DNA of 64,000 nt, taken from the NCBI GenBank assembly GCA_963735175.1, contig CAVTJX010000015.1:186001-250000 (forward strand), written 5' to 3'. The notes under the pieces are model-generated. The model saw only the letters and a list, made by a program, of their open reading frames with translations. It was not told the DNA's origin and ran no database searches. Below, piece after piece: positions 46,253 to 56,293 of this stretch. The DNA is from CAVTJX01 sp963735175 (GTDB taxonomy: Bacteria; Electryoneota; RPQS01). Made by a program: the position numbers and the translations under genes. The first letter of the stretch is position 1. Each line of letters opens with the position of its first letter.

Positions 46253-47552
46253 AACCCTGATCTACGTCGCCACCGCCCTCCTCGTTATCGCCATTCCCGC
46301 GATCTATCTGCTGCGGGAACGGAAGAAGAGCGCGCGCGCGGCGCACACGCTGGCGAAGGCCATCGAGCGCGACATGGGCGAACCGGTGTCGCTGCATCCG
46401 TGGATCGATCCCGGGCAGTGCATCGGCACGGGCGCGTGCGTCGAAGCCTGCCCGGAAGTTTCCGTGCTTGGCCTCATCGACAATCGCGGCACGCTCATCA
46501 ATCCCTCGCGCTGTATCGGCCACGGCCAGTGCCAGGCAGCCTGCCCGGTCGACGCCATCACGCTGGTCTTCGGCACGGAATCCCGCGGCGTGGATATTCC
46601 CGCCGTCCGCGGCAACTTTGAAACCAATGTGCCGGGAATCTTCATCGCCGGTGAACTCGGCGGGATGGGCCTGATCCGCAACGCGGTGACGCAGGGGCGC
46701 GAGGCCGCTGAAAATGTGAAAGCGAGTCTCACCGACCGCGGACGTTCCGATGTGCTCGATCTGGCCATCATCGGCGCGGGTCCGGCCGGAATCTCCGCTT
46801 CGTTGCAGGCGTTGAAGGACGGGCTGAAATTCGTGACCCTCGATCAGGACGACCTCGGCGGCACGGTGCTCACCTATCCCCGCCGCAAACTGGTGATGAC
46901 GCAGCCGATGGAACTGCCGCTCTACGGCAAAATCACGGCCCGCGAACTGGCCAAGGAAGAGTTGCTGGATATTTTTCAGCAGGTCTGCGCGCGCACCGGC
47001 TTGCAGGTCGCCAGCATGCGGCGCGTCGACGATGTGCAGCGCGTTAACGGTCACTACAGGGTGGTCACGGCGGCGGGCGAGTATGCCGCGCAGCGCGTGC
47101 TGCTCTCCATTGGCCGGCGCGGCACGCCGCGCAAGCTCGATGTTCCCGGCGAGAAGTCGGCCAAGGTCATGTACCGCCTCTTGGAACCCGAGCAGTTCAC
47201 GCGGGCGAAGATCCTGATCGTGGGCGGCGGCGACAGCGCGGTGGAGGCCGCCGTGGCGCTGGCCGAACAACCGGGCAATCTCGTGCATGTCTCCTATCGC
47301 CGTGAAGGTTTCTTCCGCCTGAAGGACGGCAACCAGAAGCGCATCGACGCGGCGGTGAAGCGCGGCGACGTGACGCCGGTTTTTAACAGCGAGGTCAAGC
47401 GCATCGAACCGGCAACCGTGATACTCGAGCAGAATGGCGCGGAGCTCACGCTCGCCAATGATTTTGTCTTTGTCTTCGCCGGCGGCGAATTGCCGACGGC
47501 GTTTTTGCAGAAAATCGGGATTGAAGTCACCCGCAAATTCGGCCAGAGATGA
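46245..47552 (+). CDS. Membrane-anchored Fe-S/FAD NAD(P)H-type oxidoreductase
   Basis: An intact 435-residue protein: TM helix 5-23; a ferredoxin region with C59-x5-C65-x3-CP and C90-x5-C96-x3-CP; a flavoprotein-tail-like segment (NVPGIFIAGELGGMGLIRNA); then a thioredoxin-reductase-like FAD domain (IIGAGPAGISASL) with an inserted NAD(P) domain (ILIVGGGDSAVEAAVALAE). The usual CxxC of each cluster reads CIGT and CIGH, so only three Cys remain per cluster. CxxHxxC resembles [3Fe-4S] ferredoxins. No CxxC disulfide pair of a true thioredoxin reductase is seen. The start ATG 46245 overlaps the cytochrome b end, and the stop overlaps the next ATG (47549). Likely role: exchanging electrons between NAD(P)H and the cytochrome chain. 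Confidence 0.82.
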   Translation: MLETLIYVATALLVIAIPAIYLLRERKKSARAAHTLAKAIERDMGEPVSLHPWIDPGQCIGTGACVEACPEVSVLGLIDNRGTLINPSRCIGHGQCQAACPVDAITLVFGTESRGVDIPAVRGNFETNVPGIFIAGELGGMGLIRNAVTQGREAAENVKASLTDRGRSDVLDLAIIGAGPAGISASLQALKDGLKFVTLDQDDLGGTVLTYPRRKLVMTQPMELPLYGKITARELAKEELLDIFQQVCARTGLQVASMRRVDDVQRVNGHYRVVTAAGEYAAQRVLLSIGRRGTPRKLDVPGEKSAKVMYRLLEPEQFTRAKILIVGGGDSAVEAAVALAEQPGNLVHVSYRREGFFRLKDGNQKRIDAAVKRGDVTPVFNSEVKRIEPATVILEQNGAELTLANDFVFVFAGGELPTAFLQKIGIEVTRKFGQR

Positions 47553-49252
47553 AACAAACGCAACGCGACACTTTCGTTTGGGCCGGAATCCTCCTGCTGC
47601 TGGCGGCGCTGCCCGCTCGCGCGCAGATCTCGCCCGGCGAACTGTCGCGCTTTCACGCCAAACTGGAAGGCATTGCGAACTGCACCCGGTGCCACGTGCT
47701 GGGCCAGGAAGTCTCGAACGCCAAGTGCCTCGAGTGCCACACTCAGATTCAAGCGCGGCAAAACGCAAACACGGGCTATCACAGCTCGGGTGAAGCGAAT
47801 GACAAGCCCTGCCGGGCATGCCACTCCGAGCACAACGGCCGCGAGTTTGAACTGGTTCACTGGCCCGCCGGCAAAACGAGCTTCGACCATGCTCAGACCG
47901 GCTCTGTGCTGGAAGGCGCGCACCGCGGTAAATCCTGCGGGCAATGCCACACGGCGGCCTTTATTTCTGATCCGCAGGTGAGAAGCGGCGCCAACGTCAA
48001 CCCGGCACGCACGCTCTCGGTCTCAGCCGCGAATGCGTGAGCTGCCACGAAGACGAGCATGGTGAACAGCTTACCGACAATTGCCTGAACTGCCACGGCC
48101 TCGACGCCTGGATTCCGGCAGTCAACTTTTCTCACGCGCGCACGGATTATCCGCTGACCGGCAAACACGTGATTGCGGCGTGCGTGAAATGCCATCCGCT
48201 GGAGGAGACCGCCGCGCCAGCCACCGACCGCATCCGGAAGTCGAATCATCCCGGCGTTACCGCGCGTTATTCCGGATTGGAGTATGCCAATTGCACGCCC
48301 TGTCACCACGACGCGCATAAAGGCAAGTTTGGCGGCAACTGCGCCGAGTGCCACACCACCGCAGGCTTACACCAGATTGTCGGCGACAAGTTCGATCACT
48401 CGAAAACGAATTATCCGTTGACCGGCAAGCATCTGCGCGTGAGTTGCGCCAAGTGCCACACCTCCGGCGACACGACGAGCCCCGTCGCCCACGGCGCTTG
48501 CCGCGACTGCCACAAGGACGAACATACCGGCCAGTTCGCGCAGCGCGCGGACGGCGGCGCCTGCGAAAGTTGTCACTCGACGGAAGGATATCTGCCCCCG
48601 CGCTATGGATTAGACGAACACGCTAAAAGCCGCTATGCCTTAACGGGCAGCCACCGGGCCGTGGCGTGCGTCGCCTGCCACTCCACTGCGCCGGGACAAA
48701 CCAGCCCGCGCTTCACTTTTGCCGACACCCGCTGCCAGGGCTGCCACAAGGACGCGCATGACGGACAGCTCGATATCTGGATCTCCAAGAGCGGCTGCGA
48801 GTTCTGTCACAACACCGACACCTGGCACCGCACCTCGTTCGATCATAAGCTGGCGCGCTTTCCGCTGGAGGGCAAGCACCGCGAGATCCTTTGCCTCAAG
48901 TGCCACAGCGTCAAGAATACAAGCACGGGCCAGGATAAGGTGTGGATGAAGCCGCTCGATATGGCCTGCGCCGCCTGTCACAAGGACACCCATGGCGGGC
49001 AGTTCGTGCGGGCAGAACGGCAGGAATCGCGCGCGGATTGCGGACGTTGCCATTCGCCGCAAGGTTGGCGGCAACTCGCTGTTCGACCACAACCGGGACG
49101 CCCGTTTCAAGCTGGAAGGCGCGCACAGCCGCGTCGCCTGCGCGAATTGCCACAAGCCCACACCCGCCGCCGACGACAGCACTCGAATTGTTTACAGACC
49201 GCTGCCGGTCGAATGCAAGGGCTGTCACGACGCGAACCCATCCCGCCTGTGA
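47549..49252 (+). CDS. 20-heme c-type cytochrome (two frame breaks)
   Basis: The signal peptide (WAGILLLLAALPARAQ) directs export. I count 20 CxxCH heme sites across the joined frames: CTRCH, CLECH, CRACH, CGQCH, CVSCH, CLNCH, CVKCH, CTPCH, CAECH, CAKCH, CRDCH, CESCH, CVACH, CQGCH, CEFCH, CLKCH, CAACH, CGRCH, CANCH, CKGCH. Many are followed after ~10-20 residues by FDH or YPLTGKH, whose His are likely distal ligands. Breaks lie near 48015 and 49065. About 568 residues gives one heme per ~28 residues. Its ATG overlaps the oxidoreductase stop (ATGA). It is likely the periplasmic electron shuttle between inner-membrane proteins and the larger cytochrome. Confidence 0.85.
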
Positions 49253-49316
49253 CTTTAACAATGACGGCGGTTTATTCATGAGCATCTGTATCCGTGCCCT
49301 CCCGGAGTATCCTGTC

Positions 49317-52165
49317 ATGAGGCATCTCAATTTTGCCGTTCTCGGCTGCTTCGCCGTTCTGATGCTCGGAGTGTTTGCCGGGAAAGCAGTCGTACGCGCC
49401 GCTGTTGTGGAGGGAGTCAATCCGCACGGATCTCTGTCGCTCGAGTGCGGAGCGTGCCATACCACCGAAGGCTGGCGCACGATCAAGGCCGAGCCGGATT
49501 TCAACCATGCCGCCACGGCTTTTCCGCTCGTGGGACGGCATGCGGGCGTCCGTTGCCTGGCATGCCATCCGACGCTTGTGTTCCGCGACGCCGGTACGCA
49601 GTGCGTGAATTGCCACCTCGACATTCATCGCGGCCAGTTTGCCAACGCCTGCGCGGAGTGCCACACGCCGGAGCGCTGGGCCAACGAACCCGAAATGCGG
49701 CGGCGGCACCAGCGGACACGCTTCCCACTGACCGGCGTGCATGCCGACGTGGAATGCCAGGCGTGCCACGCGAACGGACAATATGTCGATCTCTCCACGG
49801 AATGCGCAAACTGCCATACACAGGTCTATCAAGCCACGCGCAATCCCGATCACGCGGCGGCGGGTTTTTCCCGGCAGTGCGCAAATTGCCATGCCGTAAC
49901 GGCTGCGGATTGGAAGAACGCGACTTTCGATCACACGCAGACCGGATTCGCGCTGATGGGCGGTCATGCGCGCGCCAATTGCGCCGATTGCCACGGCGCC
50001 GGTTATGTCAATACGTCTACGGCCTGTTATTCCTGCCACGCGGCGGATTATGCGAGGACCGACGATCCCAACCACGCCGCCGGCCAATTCGATCACGACT
50101 GCGCCCTCTGTCACACCGCGACCGCTTGGCAACAGGCGTCGTTCGATCATAACCTCGCGCGCTTTCCGCTGACCGGCGCGCATGCGAGCGTGGAATGCGC
50201 CCTCTGCCATACCGACGGGCACTTCACCGGAACGACGAACGAGTGCTACGGCTGCCACCGCGCGAATTTCGACGCCTCGACCGATCCCAATCACGCGGCA
50301 GGTAATTTCCCGCACTCCTGCGCCGACTGCCACACCACCGGCGGCTGGTCACCCGCGACGTTCGATCACAACCTGTCGACATTTACGCTGACGGGCGCGC
50401 ACACCACGGTCAACTGCGCGGACTGCCACCTGAACGGACAGTTCACCGGTACCCCGGCAGATTGCTGGTCGTGTCATCAGAATAATTTCAACGGCACAAC
50501 CAGACCCGAATCACGTCACCGGACTCTTTGACCATGACTGTGCGGTCTGCCACACGAACGTCGCCTGGTCTCCGGCGAGCTTCGATCACAGCTCGACGAC
50601 CTTTCAACTGTCGGGCGCCCACGCAAACGCCCACTGCACTCAGTGCCATGTGAGCGGGCAATTCACGGGCACGCCGACGGACTGCTGGTCCTGTCATCAG
50701 GCGGATTATACGGGCGCGACGGATCCGAGCCACCCGGCCGCCCAGTTCCCCCACACCTGCCAGACATGCCACACTCCGGCGGGCTGGTCACCTTCATCTT
50801 TCAGCCACGCCGCCACTGCTTTTCCGCTGACTGGCGTACATCACCGGATCTCCTGTACGCGCTGCCACATCAACGGCGTGTATGCCGGAACGCCCACGGA
50901 ATGCTACACGTGCCACGAGACTGAGTTCAATGCGGTGGCGGATCCCAATCACGTCACCGGGCAGTTCGATCACAATTGTACGGTCTGCCATAGCACCGCG
51001 GGGTTGGTCTCCCGCGACTTTCGACCACAACAACACCGCCTTCCAACTGACCGGCGCGCACACCACCGCTCAATGTGCCCTGTGCCACGTAAATGGACAG
51101 TTTCACGGCACACCCACGGATTGCTGGTCATGCCATCAGGGTAATTTCAACCAGACGACAAACCCGAATCATGTTACGGCGCAATTCAGCCACGCCTGCA
51201 ACGACTGCCACTCCACCACCGCCTGGCAGCCCGCCAGTTTCGACCATGGCGCCACCGCGTTTCCGCTGACCGGCGCGCATACGACCGTGAATTGCACACA
51301 GTGCCACATCAATAACGTGTACACGGGCACGCCCACAGCGTGCTATGCCTGCCACCAGGACGACTTTGAAGGTGTCACCGATCCCAACCATGTCACCAAC
51401 CAGTTTGACCACGACTGCACGGTCTGCCACAGCACCGTGGATTGGTCGCCAGCAACCTTCAACCACGCGAGCACGGCCTTTCCCCTGACGGGCGCGCACA
51501 CCGCTGTTCAGTGCAATCTTCTGCCATGTGAACGGCCAATTCCACGGCACGCCTACGGATTGCTGGTCGTGCCACCAGAACAACTACAATAGCGTCAGCG
51601 ATCCCAATCACGTCACCAACCAGTTTGACCACGACTGCACGGTCTGCCACAGCGCCACGGGCTGGTCGCCGGCGACCTTCGACCATAACAACACCGCTTT
51701 CCATTTGACGGGCGCGCACGTTTCCACAGCCTGCAACCTTCTGCCATGTGAACGGCCAGTATCACGGCACGCCTGCGGATTGCTGGTCGTGCCATCAGAC
51801 CGATTTCACCGGCGCGAGTGATCCGAATCACATCGGCGCCGGTTTCGCGCACACTTGCCAGGATTGCCACTCGACGTCCAACTGGAACGCCGGCTTCACC
51901 CAGCACGACGGCCCGTGGTTCCCCATCTACTCCTGGCCGCCACCAAGGCACGTGGGATCATTGCAGCGACTGCCACACCAGCCCCGCCAACTACGCCGTC
52001 TTCTCCTGCATCACTTGCCATGCGCACAATCAGGCGGACATGGACGATGCGCACAACGAAGAACCGGGCTACCAGTATTTAAGCAGTGCCTGTTTCACTT
52101 GCCACCCGCGTGGCATCGCCGATGACCGCGGTCCATCGCGTTCTCCCCAACCGCGAGCGCGTTAA
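49317..52165 (+). CDS. 37-heme c-type cytochrome made of tri-heme repeats (five to six frame breaks)
   Basis: ATG 49317 (GGAG nine bases before) starts a signal peptide (FAVLGCFAVLMLGVFAGKAV). Joined frames contain 37 CxxCH motifs in ~945 residues. The core is a 73-residue module with three hemes, e.g. FDHDCTVCHS, then FPLTGAHTTVNCTQCHI, then TPTDCWSCHQ, repeated about ten times at 219 bp. Conserved FDH, GAH and DPNHV His residues probably supply distal ligands. Four +1 indels lie inside the array (about 50500, 51002, 51519, 51739) and another near 51940. The end (CITCH ... CFTCHPRGI) lies 4 bases before the beta-barrel gene. Likely an outer-surface or barrel-inserted electron wire. Confidence 0.83.
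50025..51800 (+). repeat. 219-bp tandem repeat array encoding tri-heme modules
   Basis: The third-heme Cys codon of successive units lies at 50025, 50244, 50463, 50683, 50902, 51122, 51341, 51561 and 51781. The spacing is 219 or 220 bp; each 220 coincides with a frame break, so the true period is 219 bp (73 codons). Confidence 0.92.
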
Positions 52166-52168
52166 GCG

Positions 52169-53779
52169 ATGCGGCCATTCATGAAATATCTGTGTCTCGG
52201 CCTGCTGCTCGCGATCGTCGTCTGTGCTGCCGTCGCCCGTGCCGGTAGTGTGGAGACGACCGTCACCTACGTTTCCGCCACGGGCGTTTATCTCGATGCC
52301 GGGCGCGCGCAGGGTTTGGCCGTGGGCGATACGGGCGAGGTCCGGCGCGGCGAGGAGCGCATTGCCCGCATCGCCATCCTCTTCGTTGCCGATCACAGCG
52401 CCTCGGCCCGCGTGATTGAATCCAGTGGTGAAATCCGCGCCGGCGACAAGGCGACGGTGATGGCTGCTGCCATAGCCGCCGCGCCCGATACCGCCGCGCA
52501 AATGCCGCCGGTGCCGCCTGCCCGCGAAACCACGACCGCTCCGGCAAAATCCAAACACGCCGGAACACGGCTGACGGGGCGCATCGCCGTGCAATTTCTG
52601 GCGCAGGACTCGCGCAGCACCCTCGACTACAACTACACTCAACCCTCGCTGGTGTTACGGTTACGCGCGGAAAACCTCTTGAGCAGCAGTCACACACTTA
52701 ATGTGCGGCTGCGCAGCCGCCGCACATATCAGGACCGGCAGTTTCAGAGCGGTCGCGCTGACGACTGGTACAATCGCGTCTATGAGGTTTCGCTGAGTTA
52801 CGACGAGCCTGCGGCCAAATTCGCTTATGCGGCTGGCCGCCTGCTTTCCAACCGCCTGTCCGGCATCGGTTACATCGACGGCGCGCGCTTCGATTACCGC
52901 GCCTACCCCCGCGCCACACTGGGGACGTTCGCCGGCACGCAGCCCAATCTGCGCACGTCGGCGGTGGCCGCGGACGTCCGCAAAGCGGGCGTCTATGCAG
53001 TCTATGAACGCGGCGACTACAATACGCAGCGTTTAACCGCCACGCTCGCCGCGGCGGGCGAATATCATCGCGCCGACATCAGCCGCGAATTTCTCTATGT
53101 ACAGCTTGACTGGTCGCAGGGCAGCAAGCTCAGCCTCTTCCAGAGCGCGGAGATCGGCGTCCATCGCGGCTGGCAGCAGCGCGTCACGGGCAAATCGCTC
53201 GCCCTCGACAATCTGCTGTGGAACGCGCGGTACGCGCCCGTGCGACTCTTTGCGTTGAGCGGCGGCTACGATCATCGCGCGCCCTTCCGCACCTGGGACA
53301 CGAAAACGCTGGCCGACAGCCTGTTCGATGACGCGGCGCAACAGGGGTATCGCGCGGGCCTCGACCTGCGCCTGCCGTATGCGTTGCGCGCCGACGTCCG
53401 CGCCACGTTGCGCTCACGCGAACATGAAACCCTGCGCGCGCGCACGCTCACGCTGGGAATCGGAACAGCTAACCTGCTGAACCGTCACGTCGCTCTGGAC
53501 GGTCGCGTCAGCAGCTATCGCAATCGTTTTACCACCGGCAACCAGATCATGTTTTCGCTCTCGCGTTACATAACGACGCGCTGGAACGCGGGCGCGCAGA
53601 TCGGACGCGACTCCTACGATCTGCGGCAACTCGGCCGGAACTATAGCAATCGCTGGCTGCGGCTGACCGGCGACGGGACCCTGACGCGCCATGTTTACGG
53701 TTCGGCTTACGCGGAATTCTATCGTGGCCAACCCTTCGCCGGAACGCGCGGCTTCATGGAACTTGGCTGGCGCTTCTGA
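52169..53779 (+). CDS. Outer-membrane beta-barrel, putative porin of a porin-cytochrome conduit
   Basis: An intact 536-residue protein. Signal peptide (YLCLGLLLAIVVCAAVARA), a small N-terminal beta domain resembling a FlgT-C/SH3-like fold (YLDAGRAQGLAVGDTGEVRR), an Ala/Pro linker, then ~380 residues of alternating amphipathic strands (LVLRLRAENLL, SHTLNVRLRSRR, YNRVYEVSLSY ...). The final residues are MELGWRF, the aromatic C-terminal signature recognised by BAM. It starts 4 bases after the 37-heme cytochrome stop, so it is the last gene of the operon. Position and barrel topology suggest it sheaths a multiheme cytochrome across the outer membrane. An ATG at 52181 is an alternative start. Confidence 0.8.
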   Translation: MRPFMKYLCLGLLLAIVVCAAVARAGSVETTVTYVSATGVYLDAGRAQGLAVGDTGEVRRGEERIARIAILFVADHSASARVIESSGEIRAGDKATVMAAAIAAAPDTAAQMPPVPPARETTTAPAKSKHAGTRLTGRIAVQFLAQDSRSTLDYNYTQPSLVLRLRAENLLSSSHTLNVRLRSRRTYQDRQFQSGRADDWYNRVYEVSLSYDEPAAKFAYAAGRLLSNRLSGIGYIDGARFDYRAYPRATLGTFAGTQPNLRTSAVAADVRKAGVYAVYERGDYNTQRLTATLAAAGEYHRADISREFLYVQLDWSQGSKLSLFQSAEIGVHRGWQQRVTGKSLALDNLLWNARYAPVRLFALSGGYDHRAPFRTWDTKTLADSLFDDAAQQGYRAGLDLRLPYALRADVRATLRSREHETLRARTLTLGIGTANLLNRHVALDGRVSSYRNRFTTGNQIMFSLSRYITTRWNAGAQIGRDSYDLRQLGRNYSNRWLRLTGDGTLTRHVYGSAYAEFYRGQPFAGTRGFMELGWRF

Positions 53780-53930
53780 GTGTTGACGAAGATCCCTTAT
53801 CCTTCCGCTTTCCCGTCGCCGCCCCGCCCGCGCGGCCCATCCCCTCGTTTCTAATTCACTCTCGCCACGCACCAACAGCCCTTAAACGGCTGAGCCGCGG
53901 CTCCCACTTTCTCCCTTGGAGGTCTCTGCT

Positions 53931-56191
53931 TTGAAAGACCCTGTGCAGCCGGTCGCGCAACCGGCCGTCGAACGCCCGCTGACTCCCGAAGAACTCGAGC
54001 GCGAATGGTACGAAAATGTCTACCGTGGCGACTCGATGCCGCAGCTCACCTGGCGGGCGGTGGTGATGGGCTCGATCCTCGGCGCCGTGCTGTCGCTGCA
54101 GAATCTCTATGTCGGTTTGAAGACCGGCTGGGGCCTCGGCGTCGCCATTACCTCGTGTGTGTTGAGCTTCACGATCTGGAAGTCGCTGCGCAAGGTCTTC
54201 CCGCGCTGGTTCAAGACGGACATGTCGATCCTCGAGAACAACGCGATGCAGTCCACCGCCTCGAGTGCCGGCTATTCGACCGGCGGCACCATCGTCAGCG
54301 CCATCTCCGCCTATCTATTGGTCAACGGACATCACATCGGCTACGGCCTGCTGTCGGCCTGGGTTTTCTTCCTCGCCGTGCTGGGTGTGACGATGGCGAT
54401 CCCCATGAAGCGGCAGATGATCAATATCGAGCGTTTGAAATTCCCCTCGGGCATCGCCGCGGCGGAAACGCTGAAGAGTCTGCACGGTGTCGGCAAGGAC
54501 GGCGGCGAAAGCAAAACCGCGAAGGCGCTCTTCGTCTGGGGTGGTTTCGGCATCGTCATCGCAGCCGTGCGCGACTGGTTCGGCTGGATTCCCTCGCTCA
54601 TCAATGTCTTCGGCGCGCGGTTGGGAGTCTACACCATTCAATTCGATCTGAGCATGATTCTCGTCGCGGCGGGCGCGATTATGGGCTTTAAAGTCTCCCT
54701 CAGCCTCTTGATCGGTGGCTTGCTCAACTGGGGCGTGCTGGCCCCGGTGATGATCCACAACAAGGTGATCGAACATCCGGCTCCGGCCATCGTCTCCACG
54801 GAACGCCTGAAGTTCCCGCTCACCGTGCCCGCCGGCTACGGGCTCGATTTCGTGCTGGTCGAGGCCACCAACGGCCCGCTGTTCGTCGACGGCGCAGACA
54901 CTACGGCTTATCGCTTCGTGTGGAATACGGCGCGCACGTATGCCACCATGGACGCGCTGCAAGCCGCGATGAACGGACCGATCCTGCCCGACGGCACCAA
55001 CCCCAATCCACTCTACAACAAGGTCGTCTTCGGCGATCCGCCGCAGGCCTATCAGAAAGGCTTGCTGCAAGCCTCGGTCCCGGGAGCGATTCACTACCAG
55101 TCGAAACTCATTCTGCCCAAGGAAACCGGACCGCAAATTCAAAATGCCGCGCCGTTGCTGCTGCTGACACCGGGCGATGAAAACGATCAGGTGCCCGGCG
55201 GCTACCGTAATATCGTCGGTTGGAGCCTCTGGGCGGGCGCGGCCTGCATGGTTACCAGCGGCCTGCTCAGTTTTGCGTTCCAGTGGCGAACCGCGCTCCG
55301 CGCTTTCTCCGGCCTGCGGCGCATCTTCTCGCGTGGCAAACCCGAGGAGGAAGATCCGCTCGAGCGCATCGAGGTCCCCGGCGCATGGTTCGCCGGCGGC
55401 ATGGCCTTCGGCACGGCGGGCATTGTCTTCCTCGCGTCGTTCTATTTCGGCATTCCCTGGTATATGGGGATTCTGGCCGTCATTCCTCTCCTTCTTCCTC
55501 GCGCTTGTCGCCTGCCGCGCCTGCGGCGAGACGGACACCACGCCTGTGGGCGCGATGGGCAAGATCACGCAGCTCACCTTCGGCGCGCTGGCTCCCAAGC
55601 AGATGAACGTCAATCTCATGACGGCCTGCATCACGGCGGGCGTGGCCGACTCGCGCCTCGGATCTGCTCACCGACCTGAAGAGTGGTTACGTCCTCGGCG
55701 CCAACGCCCGCAAGCAGTTCCTCGCGCAGTTCGCGGGTATCTTCATCGGCACCGCCGTCACGGTCCCGGCCTTCTTCCTCGTCGTGCCCGACGTCTCGAT
55801 CCTCGGTTCCACCAAGTTCCCCGCGCCCTCCGCGCAGGTCTGGGCGTCGGTGGCCAAGCTGCTCTCCAACGGTTTCGAATCGCTGCACCCCACGGCGCGG
55901 CTCGCGCTGGTGCTGGGCGGCCTTGTGGGCATCATGATTCCCATGGCCGAGATGCTCTTCCCCAAAGCCCGCAAGTTCATCCCCTCGGCGATGGGCCTCG
56001 GCCTCGCCTTCGTGCTCCCGTTTTACAATTCGCTCTCGATGTTCATCGGCGGCGTGCTCGGCATGTGGTACATGAAGGGCCGCGGTGAAGCGGGCGAATC
56101 CTACACCATCGCCTCGGCCTCGGGCATCATCGCCGGCGAAAGCCTGATGGGCATTTTCATCACCCTGCTGGGTGCCGTCGGCTGGATCTGA
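53931..56191 (+). CDS. OPT-family oligopeptide transporter, copy 2, with large periplasmic-type insert (two frame breaks)
   Basis: TTG 53931 is chosen because a perfect GGAGGT (53918-53923) lies seven bases upstream. OPT motifs are GAVLSLQNLYVGLKTGWGLG, ENNAMQSTASSAGYSTGG, ERLKFPSGIAAAETLKSL, GGLLNWGVLAPVMI and, after breaks near 55480 and 55665, CGETDTTPVGAMGKITQLTF. Between helices is a ~130-residue soluble insert (STERLKFPLTVPAGYG ... PLLLLTPGDEND) absent from copy 1. About 750 residues. It follows the electron-transfer operon by 151 bp and ends before a terminator. It probably imports peptides, or an iron or other chelate. Confidence 0.86.
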
Positions 56192-56228
56192 GCGATACGC
56201 CGGATTGACCGCCCGTACAAACTAAAAT

Positions 56229-56259
56229 AAGACGGCCCGGGAAAATCCCGGGCCGTCTT
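56229..56259. terminator. Bidirectional terminator after OPT-2
   Basis: A long perfect stem (aagacggcccggga / tcccgggccgtctt) with an aaa loop, between convergent genes. Confidence 0.8.
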
Positions 56260-56293
56260 CGTGTCTCATGTGCCTTATCAGCGGCGACTTGAC

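Noticed and set aside
50025..51800. CRISPR-like or satellite DNA reading of the 219-bp array
   Set aside because: The units are coding throughout, keep CxxCH codons and have no short repeat/spacer structure.
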